The notes beneath the pieces were generated by a model, which searched no databases, was not told where the DNA came from, and saw nothing but the letters and a program-made list of their open reading frames with translations. Below are positions 40,559-48,894 of a stretch of DNA of 64,000 nucleotides, one piece after another (position 1 is the stretch's first letter; every line of letters begins with the position of its first letter). The position numbers were made by a program, and so were the translations under genes. The stretch is from Amycolatopsis cihanbeyliensis (GTDB lineage Bacteria > Actinomycetota > Actinomycetes > Mycobacteriales > Pseudonocardiaceae), in contig NZ_VFML01000001.1 in NCBI RefSeq assembly GCF_006715045.1, forward strand, positions 4,432,501-4,496,500, in the 5' to 3' direction.

Positions 40559-40774
40559 ATGAGCGTGTTCGACAAGGCGAAGGACAAGGCGGAGCAGGCA
40601 GTCGGCAGCGCCAAGGAGAAGCTCGGCGAGCTGACCGGGAACGAGGAGCTGACCGACTCCGGCAAGGCCGACCAGACCAGCGGTGAGGCCAAGGAGGCAG
40701 GCCACGAGCTGAAGGACAAGGCCTCCGGCGCCGTGCAGGACGTCAAGGACAAGTTCAGCAACGAAGACCGCTAG
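40559..40774 (+). CDS. CsbD-family stress protein
   Basis: A 71-residue Lys/Glu/Ala-rich helical protein from ATG 40559 (GAGGAGGA site). The pattern FDKAKDKAEQAVGSAKEKLG, ELTGNEELTDSGKADQTSGE and VQDVKDKFS is the CsbD signature. CsbD proteins are induced by general stress in other bacteria; the molecular role is unknown. It lies ~85 nt before tRNA-Ser on the same strand. Confidence 0.88.
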   Translation: MSVFDKAKDKAEQAVGSAKEKLGELTGNEELTDSGKADQTSGEAKEAGHELKDKASGAVQDVKDKFSNEDR

Positions 40775-40858
40775 CGAAATCGCTGCGCATGACGTGGACA
40801 CGATCGCGGGGGACCCGGCCTTCGAGGGGCAGGTGAGGGATGCAGTATCGTGTTCCGC

Positions 40859-40945
40859 GGTAGCGTGTCCGAGCGGCCGAAGGAGCTCGCCTCGAAAGCG
40901 AGTGACGGGTGAAACCGTCCGTGGGTTCAAATCCCACCGCTACCG
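40859..40945 (+). tRNA. tRNA-Ser(CGA)
   Basis: An 87-nt type II tRNA. Acceptor GGTAGCG (40859-40865) pairs with CGCTACC (40938-40944), with discriminator G at 40945. The anticodon stem-loop GCTCGCCTCGAAAGCGAGT gives anticodon CGA (Ser, UCG). It has a long variable arm and T-loop GGTTCAAATCC. CCA is not encoded. Confidence 0.95.
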
Positions 40946-40949
40946 CACT

Positions 40950-40990
40950 GGCCCCGACCAGCGGAAACGCTGGTCGGGGCCGTTTGTTTG
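40950..40990 (+). terminator. Rho-independent terminator of tRNA-Ser
   Basis: GGCCCCGACCAGC (40950-40962) and GCTGGTCGGGGCC (40969-40981) form a perfect 13-bp stem with a 6-nt loop, followed by GTTTGTTTG. Confidence 0.88.
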
Positions 40991-41155
40991 AGAGCACCGT
41001 GGGGGCGAGCACAGAGTGTCCGGTGCGTACACGGAGTCGGCGGCCGCCTGGCCTGCCTCCGAGACCGCTGTTGGCGCCCCTGGAGGCGGTCTCGGCGCGC
41101 CTGGTCCTCGCGTCGCGCCGTTGCCGCTGTCCCGAGTTTCGTGCACCGCGCGTGA
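40991..41155. other. Intergenic region after tRNA-Ser
   Basis: No gene is supported. It contains an inverted repeat CCGAGACCGC / GCGGTCTCGG near 41060-41095 with a 17-nt loop. Open frames on both strands look antisense-like. Confidence 0.35.
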
Positions 41156-41515
41156 TTGGTACCGGGCCAGGCGACGCTCGGCGGCGTGGGGTTCGCCGGC
41201 GCCGCTCCCGTGCCGCCGGAGGACGTACGGCCGGATCTGTCCGTGCCATTGCCGCTGAACCAGCACCTACTCGAGACATGCAACACGTCGCACGGGTACA
41301 AGATCGTTGTGCATGCCTTGCCGGGTGATGCGAGTTGCCAACATCCGGATGGGCGGCCCGGCAGGCACGACGCCGCCCCGCCCGGGTTGCCGGGGGTCAT
41401 TTCGGGCAACCAGATTCAGGTGCCCATTGATCTGCCCATCAATGCCTGTGACAAATCGATCGATATTGTGGGCCTTCTCAACCCGTCTTTTGGAAATACC
41501 TGCACTTCAGGATAA
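41156..41515 (+). CDS. Chaplin-like domain ORF without a signal peptide
   Basis: The last ~42 residues (from about 41390) match the chaplin domain: GNQIQVPIDLPINAC, then IDIVGLLNPSFGNTC with the two conserved Cys, ending two residues later. Chaplins are secreted amphipathic proteins that coat aerial hyphae. The preceding ~78 residues look unlike a signal peptide, the only start is TTG 41156 directly after a stop, and no signal peptide is found in the other frames. The gene is either degraded or fused to an unusual N-terminus. Confidence 0.45.
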   Translation: MVPGQATLGGVGFAGAAPVPPEDVRPDLSVPLPLNQHLLETCNTSHGYKIVVHALPGDASCQHPDGRPGRHDAAPPGLPGVISGNQIQVPIDLPINACDKSIDIVGLLNPSFGNTCTSG

Positions 41516-41596
41516 CTATGAATCGATTGTGTTGAGCGGAACCCCGGGACTGGGGCCGGGTGTCGGGCCGGAGCCGGTACCGGCTGGAAGCGGCGC

Positions 41597-42274
41597 TCAG
41601 CCGCCGGTGACCGAGTCGATCCAGTCGTGGAACGCACCGAGATGGGTGTACTGGCACGTTGCCGCGCCGCCGGTGGAGAGCACCCCGACCTGGCGGCCGT
41701 TGGCGGCGAACATCGGCCCGCCGGAATCCCCCATGGCGCAGACGCCGTCGATCCGGGTGGCGTCGATCGCCCGCCCGCCGTAGGCATCCGTGGCCGCGGT
41801 GTCGGTCACCCGCAGGCGGGCGTTCTTCAGCCGAGGAGACTGGCGGTCCTGCTCCGTCCTGCCCCAGCCGTGGATGGTGACCGTGTCGCCAGCGGCGACG
41901 TCAGCGGCAGTGCCGAGGGTGACCGTCTCCGCCTCGACGGGCCGGCTGAGCCGGACGAGCGCCAGGTCTGCCTGCTCGTGCACGGTGACCCCGCCGGGCG
42001 CGGCGTCGACGTACTCGCCCCTGGCGTGCTCGATATCGCCGATCCGGAAGCCCCACCGGTGCTCGCCACCGATGCAGTGCCGCGCGGTCAGGATCCACTC
42101 GGCCGACAGGACGGTGGCGGTGCAGTAGCCGTCCGAGCCGTCCTGGTAGAGCCGGGCGCTCCAGGGCGCCGACTCGGTGAATGAGCCGTCGATGATCCCT
42201 TCCGCCGGCGCCGCGAGGACGGCAGGGGCAGCGACGGCGGCCACCGCGCACGCGACGATCGAACGAATCCGCAC
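41597..42274 (-). CDS. Secreted trypsin-like serine protease
   Basis: About 225 residues from GTG 42274, preferred over ATG 42289 because AAGGGAG lies six bases upstream. Residues 1-22 are a signal peptide (SIVACAVAAVAAPAVLAAPA). The catalytic triad is complete: His in LTARHCIGG, Asp in EQADLALVRL, Ser in MGDSGGPMF. Two Cys pairs flank the active site (YCTA...RHC and GVC...ATC). It is an S1-family extracellular protease; an oligo-residue propeptide is too short to be clear. It is divergent from a methyltransferase gene. Confidence 0.9.
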   Translation of the reverse strand: MRIRSIVACAVAAVAAPAVLAAPAEGIIDGSFTESAPWSARLYQDGSDGYCTATVLSAEWILTARHCIGGEHRWGFRIGDIEHARGEYVDAAPGGVTVHEQADLALVRLSRPVEAETVTLGTAADVAAGDTVTIHGWGRTEQDRQSPRLKNARLRVTDTAATDAYGGRAIDATRIDGVCAMGDSGGPMFAANGRQVGVLSTGGAATCQYTHLGAFHDWIDSVTGG

Positions 42275-42360
42275 GAGTGCTCCCTTCATGGTGACAACAC
42301 CGGGACGGTAACCGCGCCGCACCCTGACCAGTACCCGCCGAAAGTCAGGACCATGGGGCC

Positions 42361-43098
42361 ATGGACACCTACGACCGGATCGGCGTCGGCTATGCGCGGG
42401 GACGCCGCACCGACCCCCGCTGGCAGGCGGTCATCGAGGACGCGCTCGGCGGGGCGCGGTCGGTGCTGAACATCGGCGCGGGCACCGGCTCGTACGAACC
42501 GGCGGGGCGCACAGTGCTGGCCGTGGAGCCCTCCGCCGAGATGCTGCGCCAGCGACCGGGCGATGCCGCGCCCGCGGTGCGGGCGGTGGCCGAGCGGCTG
42601 CCGGTGCGGGATGGCGCCGCCGAGGCGGCGCTGGCCGTGCTCACCGTGCACCACTGGAACGACTGGCGGCGCGGGCTCGCCGAGCTGCGCCGGGTCGCGC
42701 CGGTGCGGGTGGTGCTGGCCTACGACACCCGGATGCACGCCGACTACTGGTTCGTCCGGGAGTACGTGCCGGAGATCGCCGAGCGGGAGCTGGGCCGGCC
42801 CGCCGCCGCTGATATCGCCGAGGTGCTCGGCGCGCAGCGGGTCGTCCCGTTGCCGGTGCCGTGGGACTTCACCGACGGCGTCTTCCCCGCCTACTGGCGG
42901 CGTCCCGCCGCCTACCTCGATCCCGGCGTTCGCCGGAACTGCTCCGCGCTCGCGCAGGCCGATCCGCAAGCCGTTCGGCGCGGCCTGGGACGGCTGCGCG
43001 CGGACCTGGCCGACGGCCGGTGGCGGGACCGGCACCGGGACCTGCTCGGGCAGGCCGAGTTCGACGCCGGTTTCCGGTTGCTGATCTCCCGGAACTGA
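42361..43098 (+). CDS. Class I SAM-dependent methyltransferase
   Basis: A 245-residue cytoplasmic protein from ATG 42361. SAM-binding motif I is clear (VLNIGAGTGSYEP near residue 36), with motif II acid in VLAVEPSAEML near 52 and the post-I/motif IV region AALAVLTVHHWNDW near 90. It is of the UbiE/methyltransf_11 type. The methyl acceptor is unknown. It stands alone between the protease and the SMR transporter. Confidence 0.87.
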   Translation: MDTYDRIGVGYARGRRTDPRWQAVIEDALGGARSVLNIGAGTGSYEPAGRTVLAVEPSAEMLRQRPGDAAPAVRAVAERLPVRDGAAEAALAVLTVHHWNDWRRGLAELRRVAPVRVVLAYDTRMHADYWFVREYVPEIAERELGRPAAADIAEVLGAQRVVPLPVPWDFTDGVFPAYWRRPAAYLDPGVRRNCSALAQADPQAVRRGLGRLRADLADGRWRDRHRDLLGQAEFDAGFRLLISRN

Positions 43099-43141
43099 GC
43101 CCGACCGCGGGCGAGGAAGAGTGTAGGCTGGCCATGTATTT

Positions 43142-43153
43142 GAACTACCGTTC
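43142..43153. promoter_or_regulatory. Inverted repeat upstream of the SMR transporter
   Basis: GAAC (43142-43145), TACC, GTTC (43150-43153), in an AT-richer stretch 18 nt before the SMR gene. It could be the operator for the TetR encoded downstream. Confidence 0.45.
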
Positions 43154-43170
43154 TACTTGTTGGGGGTTCG

Positions 43171-43491
43171 ATGGCTCACCTGCTCCTGCTGGCGGCGATC
43201 CTGGCCGAGGTCGTCGGCACGATCGCGGTCCGCTTCTCGGACGGCTTCTCGAAGCCGGTGCCTTCCGTGGTGGCCGCGCTCGGTGTGGTCGGGGCCTACT
43301 TCCTGCTCTCCCGGGTGCTGAAGCAGGGGATGGGTGTGGGTGTGGCCTACGGCATCTGGGCGGCGCTGGGCGTCAGCCTGATCGCGATCATCGGGATCTT
43401 TCTCGGCGACGGGCTCACCTGGATCCAGGGTGCCGGGGTCGTACTGGTGATCGGGGGTGTGCTGGCGCTGGAGCTGGGCGCGGCACACTGA
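43171..43491 (+). CDS. SMR-family small multidrug transporter
   Basis: A 106-residue protein with four membrane helices and the essential Glu14 in LLLAAILAEVVGTIA. Further family motifs are FSKPVPSVVAALGVV and VAYGIWAALGVSLIAIIGI. Length is typical of EmrE-like SMR proteins, which exchange cationic drugs or guanidinium compounds for protons as dimers. The tetR gene begins 4 nt after its stop, forming a regulated export unit. Confidence 0.92.
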   Translation: MAHLLLLAAILAEVVGTIAVRFSDGFSKPVPSVVAALGVVGAYFLLSRVLKQGMGVGVAYGIWAALGVSLIAIIGIFLGDGLTWIQGAGVVLVIGGVLALELGAAH

Positions 43492-43495
43492 CCGG

Positions 43496-44050
43496 GTGAC
43501 CGAACCGCGGGATGGCCGCAGGGCGCGCGGCGAGCGCAAGCGCGCCGCGATCATCGCCGCCACCCTCCGGGTGGTGGAGCGGGACGGCGTCGCCGGGGTC
43601 AGTCACCGCGCCGTGGCCCGCGAGGCCGGGGTGGCAGGCAGCGCGGCGATCTACTACTTCGCCACCCTGGACGACCTGCTGGTCGCCGCGCTCACCGCGG
43701 CGGCCGAGGACTACGCGCGCCAGTTGCGCGAGATCATCGAGGGCGGCGGGGACGGGGTCGACGGCCTCGCCCAGCTGATCACCGAAGCGGGCGGGTCCGG
43801 CCGCAGCCGCGCGCTGGCCGAGCAGGAGCTGACGCTGCTCGCCGCCCGCCGGCCTGCGCTGCGTGCGGTCGCGACCCACTGGCGGGACATGGTTGCCGAT
43901 GTGGCGCGCGGGTACACCAGCGACCCGGTGGCCGTCGAGGCCACTGTCGCCGCCGCGGACGGCCTGTGTGCTCGCATGCTGCTCGGTGCCGAGTCCCTGA
44001 CGGCCGCGCAGGTCAGCGCCCTGCTGCGGCACGCGCTGCGGCTGACCTGA
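43496..44050 (+). CDS. TetR-family regulator of the SMR transporter
   Basis: A 184-residue protein from GTG 43496. TetR helix-turn-helix at residues ~12-60 (RAAIIAATLRVVERDGVAGV, then SHRAVAREAGVAGSAAIYYF). The helical C-terminal ligand-binding domain is short. It lies 4 nt downstream of the SMR gene and probably autoregulates the pair by binding upstream of 43171. It converges with the DUF1989 gene. Confidence 0.88.
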   Translation: MTEPRDGRRARGERKRAAIIAATLRVVERDGVAGVSHRAVAREAGVAGSAAIYYFATLDDLLVAALTAAAEDYARQLREIIEGGGDGVDGLAQLITEAGGSGRSRALAEQELTLLAARRPALRAVATHWRDMVADVARGYTSDPVAVEATVAAADGLCARMLLGAESLTAAQVSALLRHALRLT

Positions 44051-44112
44051 CCCGGCGAGTGACCAGGACCACCCGGCGCCGCGCGGTGCACCGCGGTGTG
44101 AACCGGGAGTCC

Positions 44113-44952
44113 TCACCCCGTGCCGGCCCGGGAGCCGGGTCGGCGGGCCAACCCGTGCCCGCCCGCGTAGGCCGCCACCCGCGGCGGGCTCCAGCCCGCC
44201 AGCGCCGCCGGGTCCGGGCGGTGCACCTCGACGCCCAGCGGGCGGCAGACCTCGACCGGGTCGCGGGCGTCCGGGCCCCACATCGGTACCGAGAGGTCCC
44301 CGCCAGGGCAGGTGGACAGCGCGCACAGCAGGTCCTGCTCGGCGAAGAACTCGAGGTAGTCGCCTGCCCGCGCGGGGCAGGCCAGCATGAAGTACCGGTC
44401 CTGCGCGTTCAAGCCGGTGCGCTGGAACACGTTCAGCACGTCGTGCACGTCGAGCTCGGTCAGCCCGTACGGCAGCACCGCGCGCACCAGGTTGGAGTGG
44501 CAGTGGAAGTCGAAGTCCTCGCCGGTGAGCATCCGGTTCACGTACGGATCGCAGCGGGTGCCGAGCAGGTCGTGCACCCGGCCGCCGTCGTCATCCACGC
44601 CGTAGCCCGCCAGCGAGTCGTGCGTGATCGTCACCAGCGGCCGCAGGTACGGCAGGGTGGACCACAGCCGGTCGAAGGTACTCACATGCGCGCCCTGTAA
44701 CTGCCGTGTCCTGGACGCCCACAGCCGCTCGCGCGGGTTGTGCCGGTTCCAGATGTTCAGGTCGCCCACCTGTGGACCCTCGACGGTGACGACCCGGCAC
44801 AGGTGCCCGGCGGGCACCTCCCATGCCTGCCCCGACCGGATCGGGAGCACGAAGTCCAGCACCGGCGTCCGGTCGGCCCCTGCGATCCGCCGGTACAGGT
44901 CGCGGTCCACCTCGAGCGCGCCACCCTGGTACGCGGCGGGCGGTGTGTCCAT
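44113..44952 (-). CDS. DUF1989 (urea carboxylase-associated-type) protein
   Basis: A 279-residue protein from ATG 44952 (GGGGAGG site). The pattern AWEVPAGHLCRVVTVEGPQV, GDLNIWN, a Cys/His-rich region in HDLLGTRCDPYVN and DFHCHSNLVRA, and LNVFQRTGL matches DUF1989. Members often accompany urea carboxylase or amino-acid degradation genes and may bind a metal. Here it starts 2 nt after the LuxR-type regulator gene and ends an operon with no urea genes, which is unusual. Its substrate is unknown. Confidence 0.85.
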   Translation of the reverse strand: MDTPPAAYQGGALEVDRDLYRRIAGADRTPVLDFVLPIRSGQAWEVPAGHLCRVVTVEGPQVGDLNIWNRHNPRERLWASRTRQLQGAHVSTFDRLWSTLPYLRPLVTITHDSLAGYGVDDDGGRVHDLLGTRCDPYVNRMLTGEDFDFHCHSNLVRAVLPYGLTELDVHDVLNVFQRTGLNAQDRYFMLACPARAGDYLEFFAEQDLLCALSTCPGGDLSVPMWGPDARDPVEVCRPLGVEVHRPDPAALAGWSPPRVAAYAGGHGLARRPGSRAGTG

Positions 44953-44954
44953 GG

Positions 44955-47414
44955 TCACGGCCTCCCCGTTCGATCCTCGAGCGCCGACCGTAGCCGGGAC
45001 AGCAGCTCGCCGCGGCTGGCCGCGCCGAGTCGCTGCCGCATCCTGGCCATGTGGTGCTCGACGGTCTTGGCCGAGATGAACAGCCGGTCGCCCACCTGCT
45101 TGTAGGTCAGCCCGGCCACCACCAACTCGGCCACCTGCAACTCGCGCTCGCTCAACCGGCCGCGCTCGGTGGGCGCGGCCGGCTCGTCCGGCTGCGCGGG
45201 CTGCCCCTGCATCGAGCGGGCGACCTCCAGCAGGCCGACCATGGCCTTGCGGTCGGCGGTGCGGATGGCAGCCTGCCCGGCCAACCGCGCGCCGTCCCAG
45301 CGGAAGCCGGCCTCGTGCAGGCCGCGGGCGGCCTGCTCCACCCGCTCCGGGTCCACCTCGCCCCGGACCACGGCCAGCCAGCACCGCGCCGCCGCGGCGA
45401 GCACCGTCGCGTACGGCCCGTTCCCCGCGCCCGCGGCGAGTGCCTCGGCATGCGCCGCGGCCTCCTCCTTCCGCTCGGCGATGATCGCGCCGTGCAGGCC
45501 GCCCCAGTGCAGCGGCCATGTCCACAGTGGAGGGTCGCCGAGCGCGGTGCAGAGTTCGCTCGCGCGGCGCAGGTGTGGTGCGAGGCGCTCGGTGTCGCCG
45601 AGCCGGGCGGCGGCCACGGCGAACTCGCCGAAGGGCAACAGGGTGAACAGGTCCACCGGGTGTCGGATCACCGCCGTGCAGGCCTGCTCCCAGATCCGGT
45701 GCAGCCCGGCCACGTCGCTCGCCCTGCGGGCCAGCCCGACGCGGAGCGCCACGGCGAACAACCAGTCCCTCGGCGCGAGCCCGGAACCCGCCTCCGCCAG
45801 CAGGGTGCCCGCGCGCTCGGCCTCGCCGCGCAGCATCGCGACCCACGCCCGCAGCAGCCGGTGCCGTGCGGCCAGCGTGTCGCCCCCGCATCCCCCGGCG
45901 GTGGCGTCCTGGAGCAGGGCATCGGCGATGGTCAGCTCGCCGGAGTGGATCGCGACCAGCGCGCCGAGCGCGGCCGGGCTGTCCGGGAGCAGCACGGTGC
46001 GCCCCACCGGCTCCAGCATTTCCGCCGCACTCACCAGGGTGGACAGTGCCGCCGCCGGCGCTTCGGACACCGAGGCCAGCAGCCCTTCCGCGGTGTCGGT
46101 GATCGCGGTGGCCAGCAGGGTCGGCGGTTCGTCGGCGGGCGGCGCGGCGAGCGACTCGCGCGCCTCGCCCTGCCTGCCGGTGCCGAGCAGGCCGATGGCG
46201 GCGAAGGCGGTGTCCAGGGTGCCGCCCGCCCACCGGTGCATCCGCGTGGCGCGGTCCAGCCGGCCGCGGTACGCCAGCACTGTGCCGGCCACCCGAGCGG
46301 CCGCCGCCCGCTCGGGCGCGCCCGCCGTGGCGATCACCTCGTCGGCCAGCCGCAGCGCGGCGTCCAGCTCACCGGCCCTGGCCGCCGCCTCCGCCCGCCG
46401 GGCCGCCACCTCATCCCTGCGCGCGCCCGCGGCGACCGCCGCGTCCAGCAGCCGGGTGGCCAGCACCGGGTCCGTGCCGACGGCCTCCGCCGCGGCGGCC
46501 TCGAACACCGCCGCCGTGCCGGGGGCACCCAGCCCGGCCCCGGAGCCCGCCTCCAGCAGCGACCGGGCCAGGTGCAGTACCGGCGCTCCCCGGTCCAGCA
46601 GCAGCCCGGCCAGCCGCTGCCACAGCGCGGCCCTGCGTTCGGGGGGAACCAGCGCGGCCAGCGCGCGGGCGCCGATCGGCAGCAGTCTGCCGTCCAGGTC
46701 GAGCAGCCCGGTGGCCCTGGCCGCGTCCATGACCTCGGCTACCCGATCCCGGTCGAGCAACCCGGCCAGCAGGGCGGCATCCAGCCGGGTCCCGGTCTCG
46801 GCGGCCAGCAGCAGGTGCAGGGTGTCCTCCCCGGCGCGGTCCAGCTCGTGCCGGAACCCGGCCAGCGCGACTTCCGGCACCCGTGGCTCGGGGTCCCTGC
46901 CGAGCGCCTGCCCGAGCCGGTGCACGAACCCGGGAATGCCGCCGGTCTGGATGCGGGTGAACTCGATCAGCCGGTCCGGGGCCGGCCTGCCGGTGGCGGC
47001 GGCCAGCAGGGTCGCGGTGCCGGCGTGGTCCAGCGGGCGCAGCACGAGTTGCCCGGCGAGCCCGCGCAGCACCCCGGCGAGGGTGTCCGGGCGCGGCCAC
47101 GGCCGGGCGGCGAGCACCAGCCCGCCGCCGGCGGCGGCCAGCCTGGCGAGCTGGTCGAGGGCGGGCTCGCCGAGCTCGTGCGCGTCGTCCACCAGGACGA
47201 GCCCCTCTTGCGGCGGCTCGGCACCCGGTCGGAACCGGTGCACCGGCAGCCCGGCCCTGGCGCAGGTGCGGTCGAGATGGTCGAGCACGGCGGTCTTGCC
47301 GTAGCCGCCCGGCGCGAGGATCGCCAGCCGGGGCCGGGTGAGCCTTCGCTCCGCGATGTCCCCGCACAGCCGGCGGGTGGGTCCGTCCAGGACCGGGAGA
47401 GCTGGTTGGCTCAA
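44955..47414 (-). CDS. ATP-binding LuxR-family regulator, IniR-like
   Basis: An 819-residue protein starting at TTG 47414, overlapping the Hsp70-like stop (TTGA). Walker A lies near the N-terminus (APGGYGKTA, residues ~34-42) and Walker B is GLVLVDDAHE near 68. A long helical/TPR-like middle follows, and the C-terminus is a LuxR helix-turn-helix (LSERELQVAELVVAGLTYKQ, then SAKTVEHHMARMRQRLG). This LAL architecture and its position beside iniBAC-like genes resemble mycobacterial IniR. It probably activates the divergent iniB-iniA-iniC genes; that is inference. Confidence 0.88.
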   Translation of the reverse strand: MSQPALPVLDGPTRRLCGDIAERRLTRPRLAILAPGGYGKTAVLDHLDRTCARAGLPVHRFRPGAEPPQEGLVLVDDAHELGEPALDQLARLAAAGGGLVLAARPWPRPDTLAGVLRGLAGQLVLRPLDHAGTATLLAAATGRPAPDRLIEFTRIQTGGIPGFVHRLGQALGRDPEPRVPEVALAGFRHELDRAGEDTLHLLLAAETGTRLDAALLAGLLDRDRVAEVMDAARATGLLDLDGRLLPIGARALAALVPPERRAALWQRLAGLLLDRGAPVLHLARSLLEAGSGAGLGAPGTAAVFEAAAAEAVGTDPVLATRLLDAAVAAGARRDEVAARRAEAAARAGELDAALRLADEVIATAGAPERAAAARVAGTVLAYRGRLDRATRMHRWAGGTLDTAFAAIGLLGTGRQGEARESLAAPPADEPPTLLATAITDTAEGLLASVSEAPAAALSTLVSAAEMLEPVGRTVLLPDSPAALGALVAIHSGELTIADALLQDATAGGCGGDTLAARHRLLRAWVAMLRGEAERAGTLLAEAGSGLAPRDWLFAVALRVGLARRASDVAGLHRIWEQACTAVIRHPVDLFTLLPFGEFAVAAARLGDTERLAPHLRRASELCTALGDPPLWTWPLHWGGLHGAIIAERKEEAAAHAEALAAGAGNGPYATVLAAAARCWLAVVRGEVDPERVEQAARGLHEAGFRWDGARLAGQAAIRTADRKAMVGLLEVARSMQGQPAQPDEPAAPTERGRLSERELQVAELVVAGLTYKQVGDRLFISAKTVEHHMARMRQRLGAASRGELLSRLRSALEDRTGRP

Positions 47415-48643
47415 CTGCCGTCCTTCTGCTCGGCGGGCTCGGCCTTGGCCGCGGCACGGTTCCTGCGCCGGGTCGGCAACCGGGGCCGCGGTGGTTCCAG
47501 CGGGGTGATCTCTACCGGCGGCCGGGGTGGTGGCGGCTCCAGCTCGGGTTCCGGGTCCCCGGCGGGCACCAGCGCCACCTGGTCCGTGGGGTGCACCGGA
47601 CCCGCGGTACGGGACAGCGCGGCCAGCGTGGCGAGGGCGGCGCCCCGCGCGGCCGCCGACGCGGGGTCGGCCTCCGCCGCGGGCGCGCGACCGAAGGCGG
47701 ACTCGACCAGCTCGGTTACCAGCGGGACGCGTGCCGTTCCGCCGGCGAGCAGCACCGCGGACAGCTCCCCGGCGGGTACCGCACCGGCCGTGCGCCGCGC
47801 CAGTGCCACCGCTTCGGTGAGTGCCGGGCGGGCGAGCGCGTCGAACTCCGGCCTGGTCACCCGCACCCCCGCGGTGGGAAGGTCCGCTTCGGTGCCGACC
47901 GAAAGCTGCTCCTTCGCCCCGGTACAGGCCGCGCGCAGCCCCGCCATGGCCGCGTCGGGCGGCGGTTCCTCCCGCGCGAGCCGGGCCAGCACGTGCGCGG
48001 TGAGCAGGTCGTCCAGTTCCGTACCCGCGCCGGGGCCCACCTGCTCGCCGTGCGCGAGCGGCTCGAACCCGGTCGGCGTGCGGCGCAGCACAGTGGCCTC
48101 CACCTGCTCGCCGCCGAACCGGCACACCACCAGCGCGTCACCCGGCTCCGCGCCGTGCCGGGCGAGGTGGTTCTCCGCCACCGCCACCGGACTCGGCAGC
48201 AGCAGCACCCCGGGCAGGCCGGCCTCGTGCAGTGCCTCACCGAGCAGGCCGCGGCGGTGCGCGCCCCAACCCGCGGGATGGGTCACCGCGACCCGGGTCG
48301 CCTCGTCCCGCTCGGCCTCGGCCACCCGGTCGGCGATCCATCCCACGAGCACCGCCGTCAGCACCTCGGCCGGGTAGCAGTGGGTCCCCAGCACAAACGG
48401 TGTCTCGTCGCCGACTCGGCGCAGGAACCCCCGTGCGACGCGTTCCGGTTCGGCGCCTGCCCACTGCAGCGCGGCCCGCCCGGCCAGCACCGTGCCCTCC
48501 CGCGAGACGTGCAGTACCGACTCGACCCACGGGGTGCCGTCCAGTGGAACGGCCTGGGGATCACCCCAGCTCTCCCCGTCGTAACGAAGGACCGCGGCCT
48601 TGCTGCGCGTGCCACCCAGCTCAATGCCCAGGACGTAGCGCAT
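47411..48643 (-). CDS. Hsp70-like ATPase domain protein without substrate-binding domain
   Basis: A 410-residue protein from ATG 48643. It has the actin/Hsp70 ATPase fold: phosphate-1 motif GIELGGTRSKAAVLRY near residue 6, ATRVAVTHPAGWGAHRR near 114, and adenosine motif AVLLAGGTARVPLV near 300. It ends with ~60 Pro-rich residues instead of a beta-sandwich substrate domain, so it is not a canonical DnaK. It is translationally coupled to the IniR-like regulator and divergent from iniB, suggesting a sensor or chaperone role in that stress module. Confidence 0.88.
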   Translation of the reverse strand: MRYVLGIELGGTRSKAAVLRYDGESWGDPQAVPLDGTPWVESVLHVSREGTVLAGRAALQWAGAEPERVARGFLRRVGDETPFVLGTHCYPAEVLTAVLVGWIADRVAEAERDEATRVAVTHPAGWGAHRRGLLGEALHEAGLPGVLLLPSPVAVAENHLARHGAEPGDALVVCRFGGEQVEATVLRRTPTGFEPLAHGEQVGPGAGTELDDLLTAHVLARLAREEPPPDAAMAGLRAACTGAKEQLSVGTEADLPTAGVRVTRPEFDALARPALTEAVALARRTAGAVPAGELSAVLLAGGTARVPLVTELVESAFGRAPAAEADPASAAARGAALATLAALSRTAGPVHPTDQVALVPAGDPEPELEPPPPRPPVEITPLEPPRPRLPTRRRNRAAAKAEPAEQKDGS

Positions 48644-48838
48644 GGTGGCGATTCCTTCGTGGGTTACCTCGGTAGGGGGTCCGCCTTTCGTACCAAAGGG
48701 TTACCCCGCGGGGACAGCCCCGAGTGAGCTGAGTCGTGGACTCCCTAATCCCCTAACGCCCACCCGTTCGGGTGCCGTGGCAAGCACGGGGACGAGCCCC
48801 GATGTGCCGGACACCCCCGACTTCTAGCGTCGTCCACG

Positions 48839-48864
48839 GCGTTCGGCGGCCGGCCGCCGAACGC
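48839..48864. promoter_or_regulatory. Perfect 26-bp palindrome upstream of iniB-like gene
   Basis: GCGTTCGGCGGCC (48839-48851) is followed directly by its exact complement (48852-48864). It lies 30 nt before the iniB TTG start. It may be an operator for the IniR-like protein or a leader hairpin. Further up, 48747-48766 holds the short direct repeat CCCTAATCCCCTAACG. Confidence 0.6.
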
Positions 48865-48894
48865 TCCCACCCTTCCCGTTCAAGGAGACTTCCG

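Noticed and set aside
40859..41600. Integrated element at tRNA-Ser
   Set aside because: No integrase, no repeat of the tRNA 3' end and an intact tRNA terminator; only a degraded chaplin-like frame follows.
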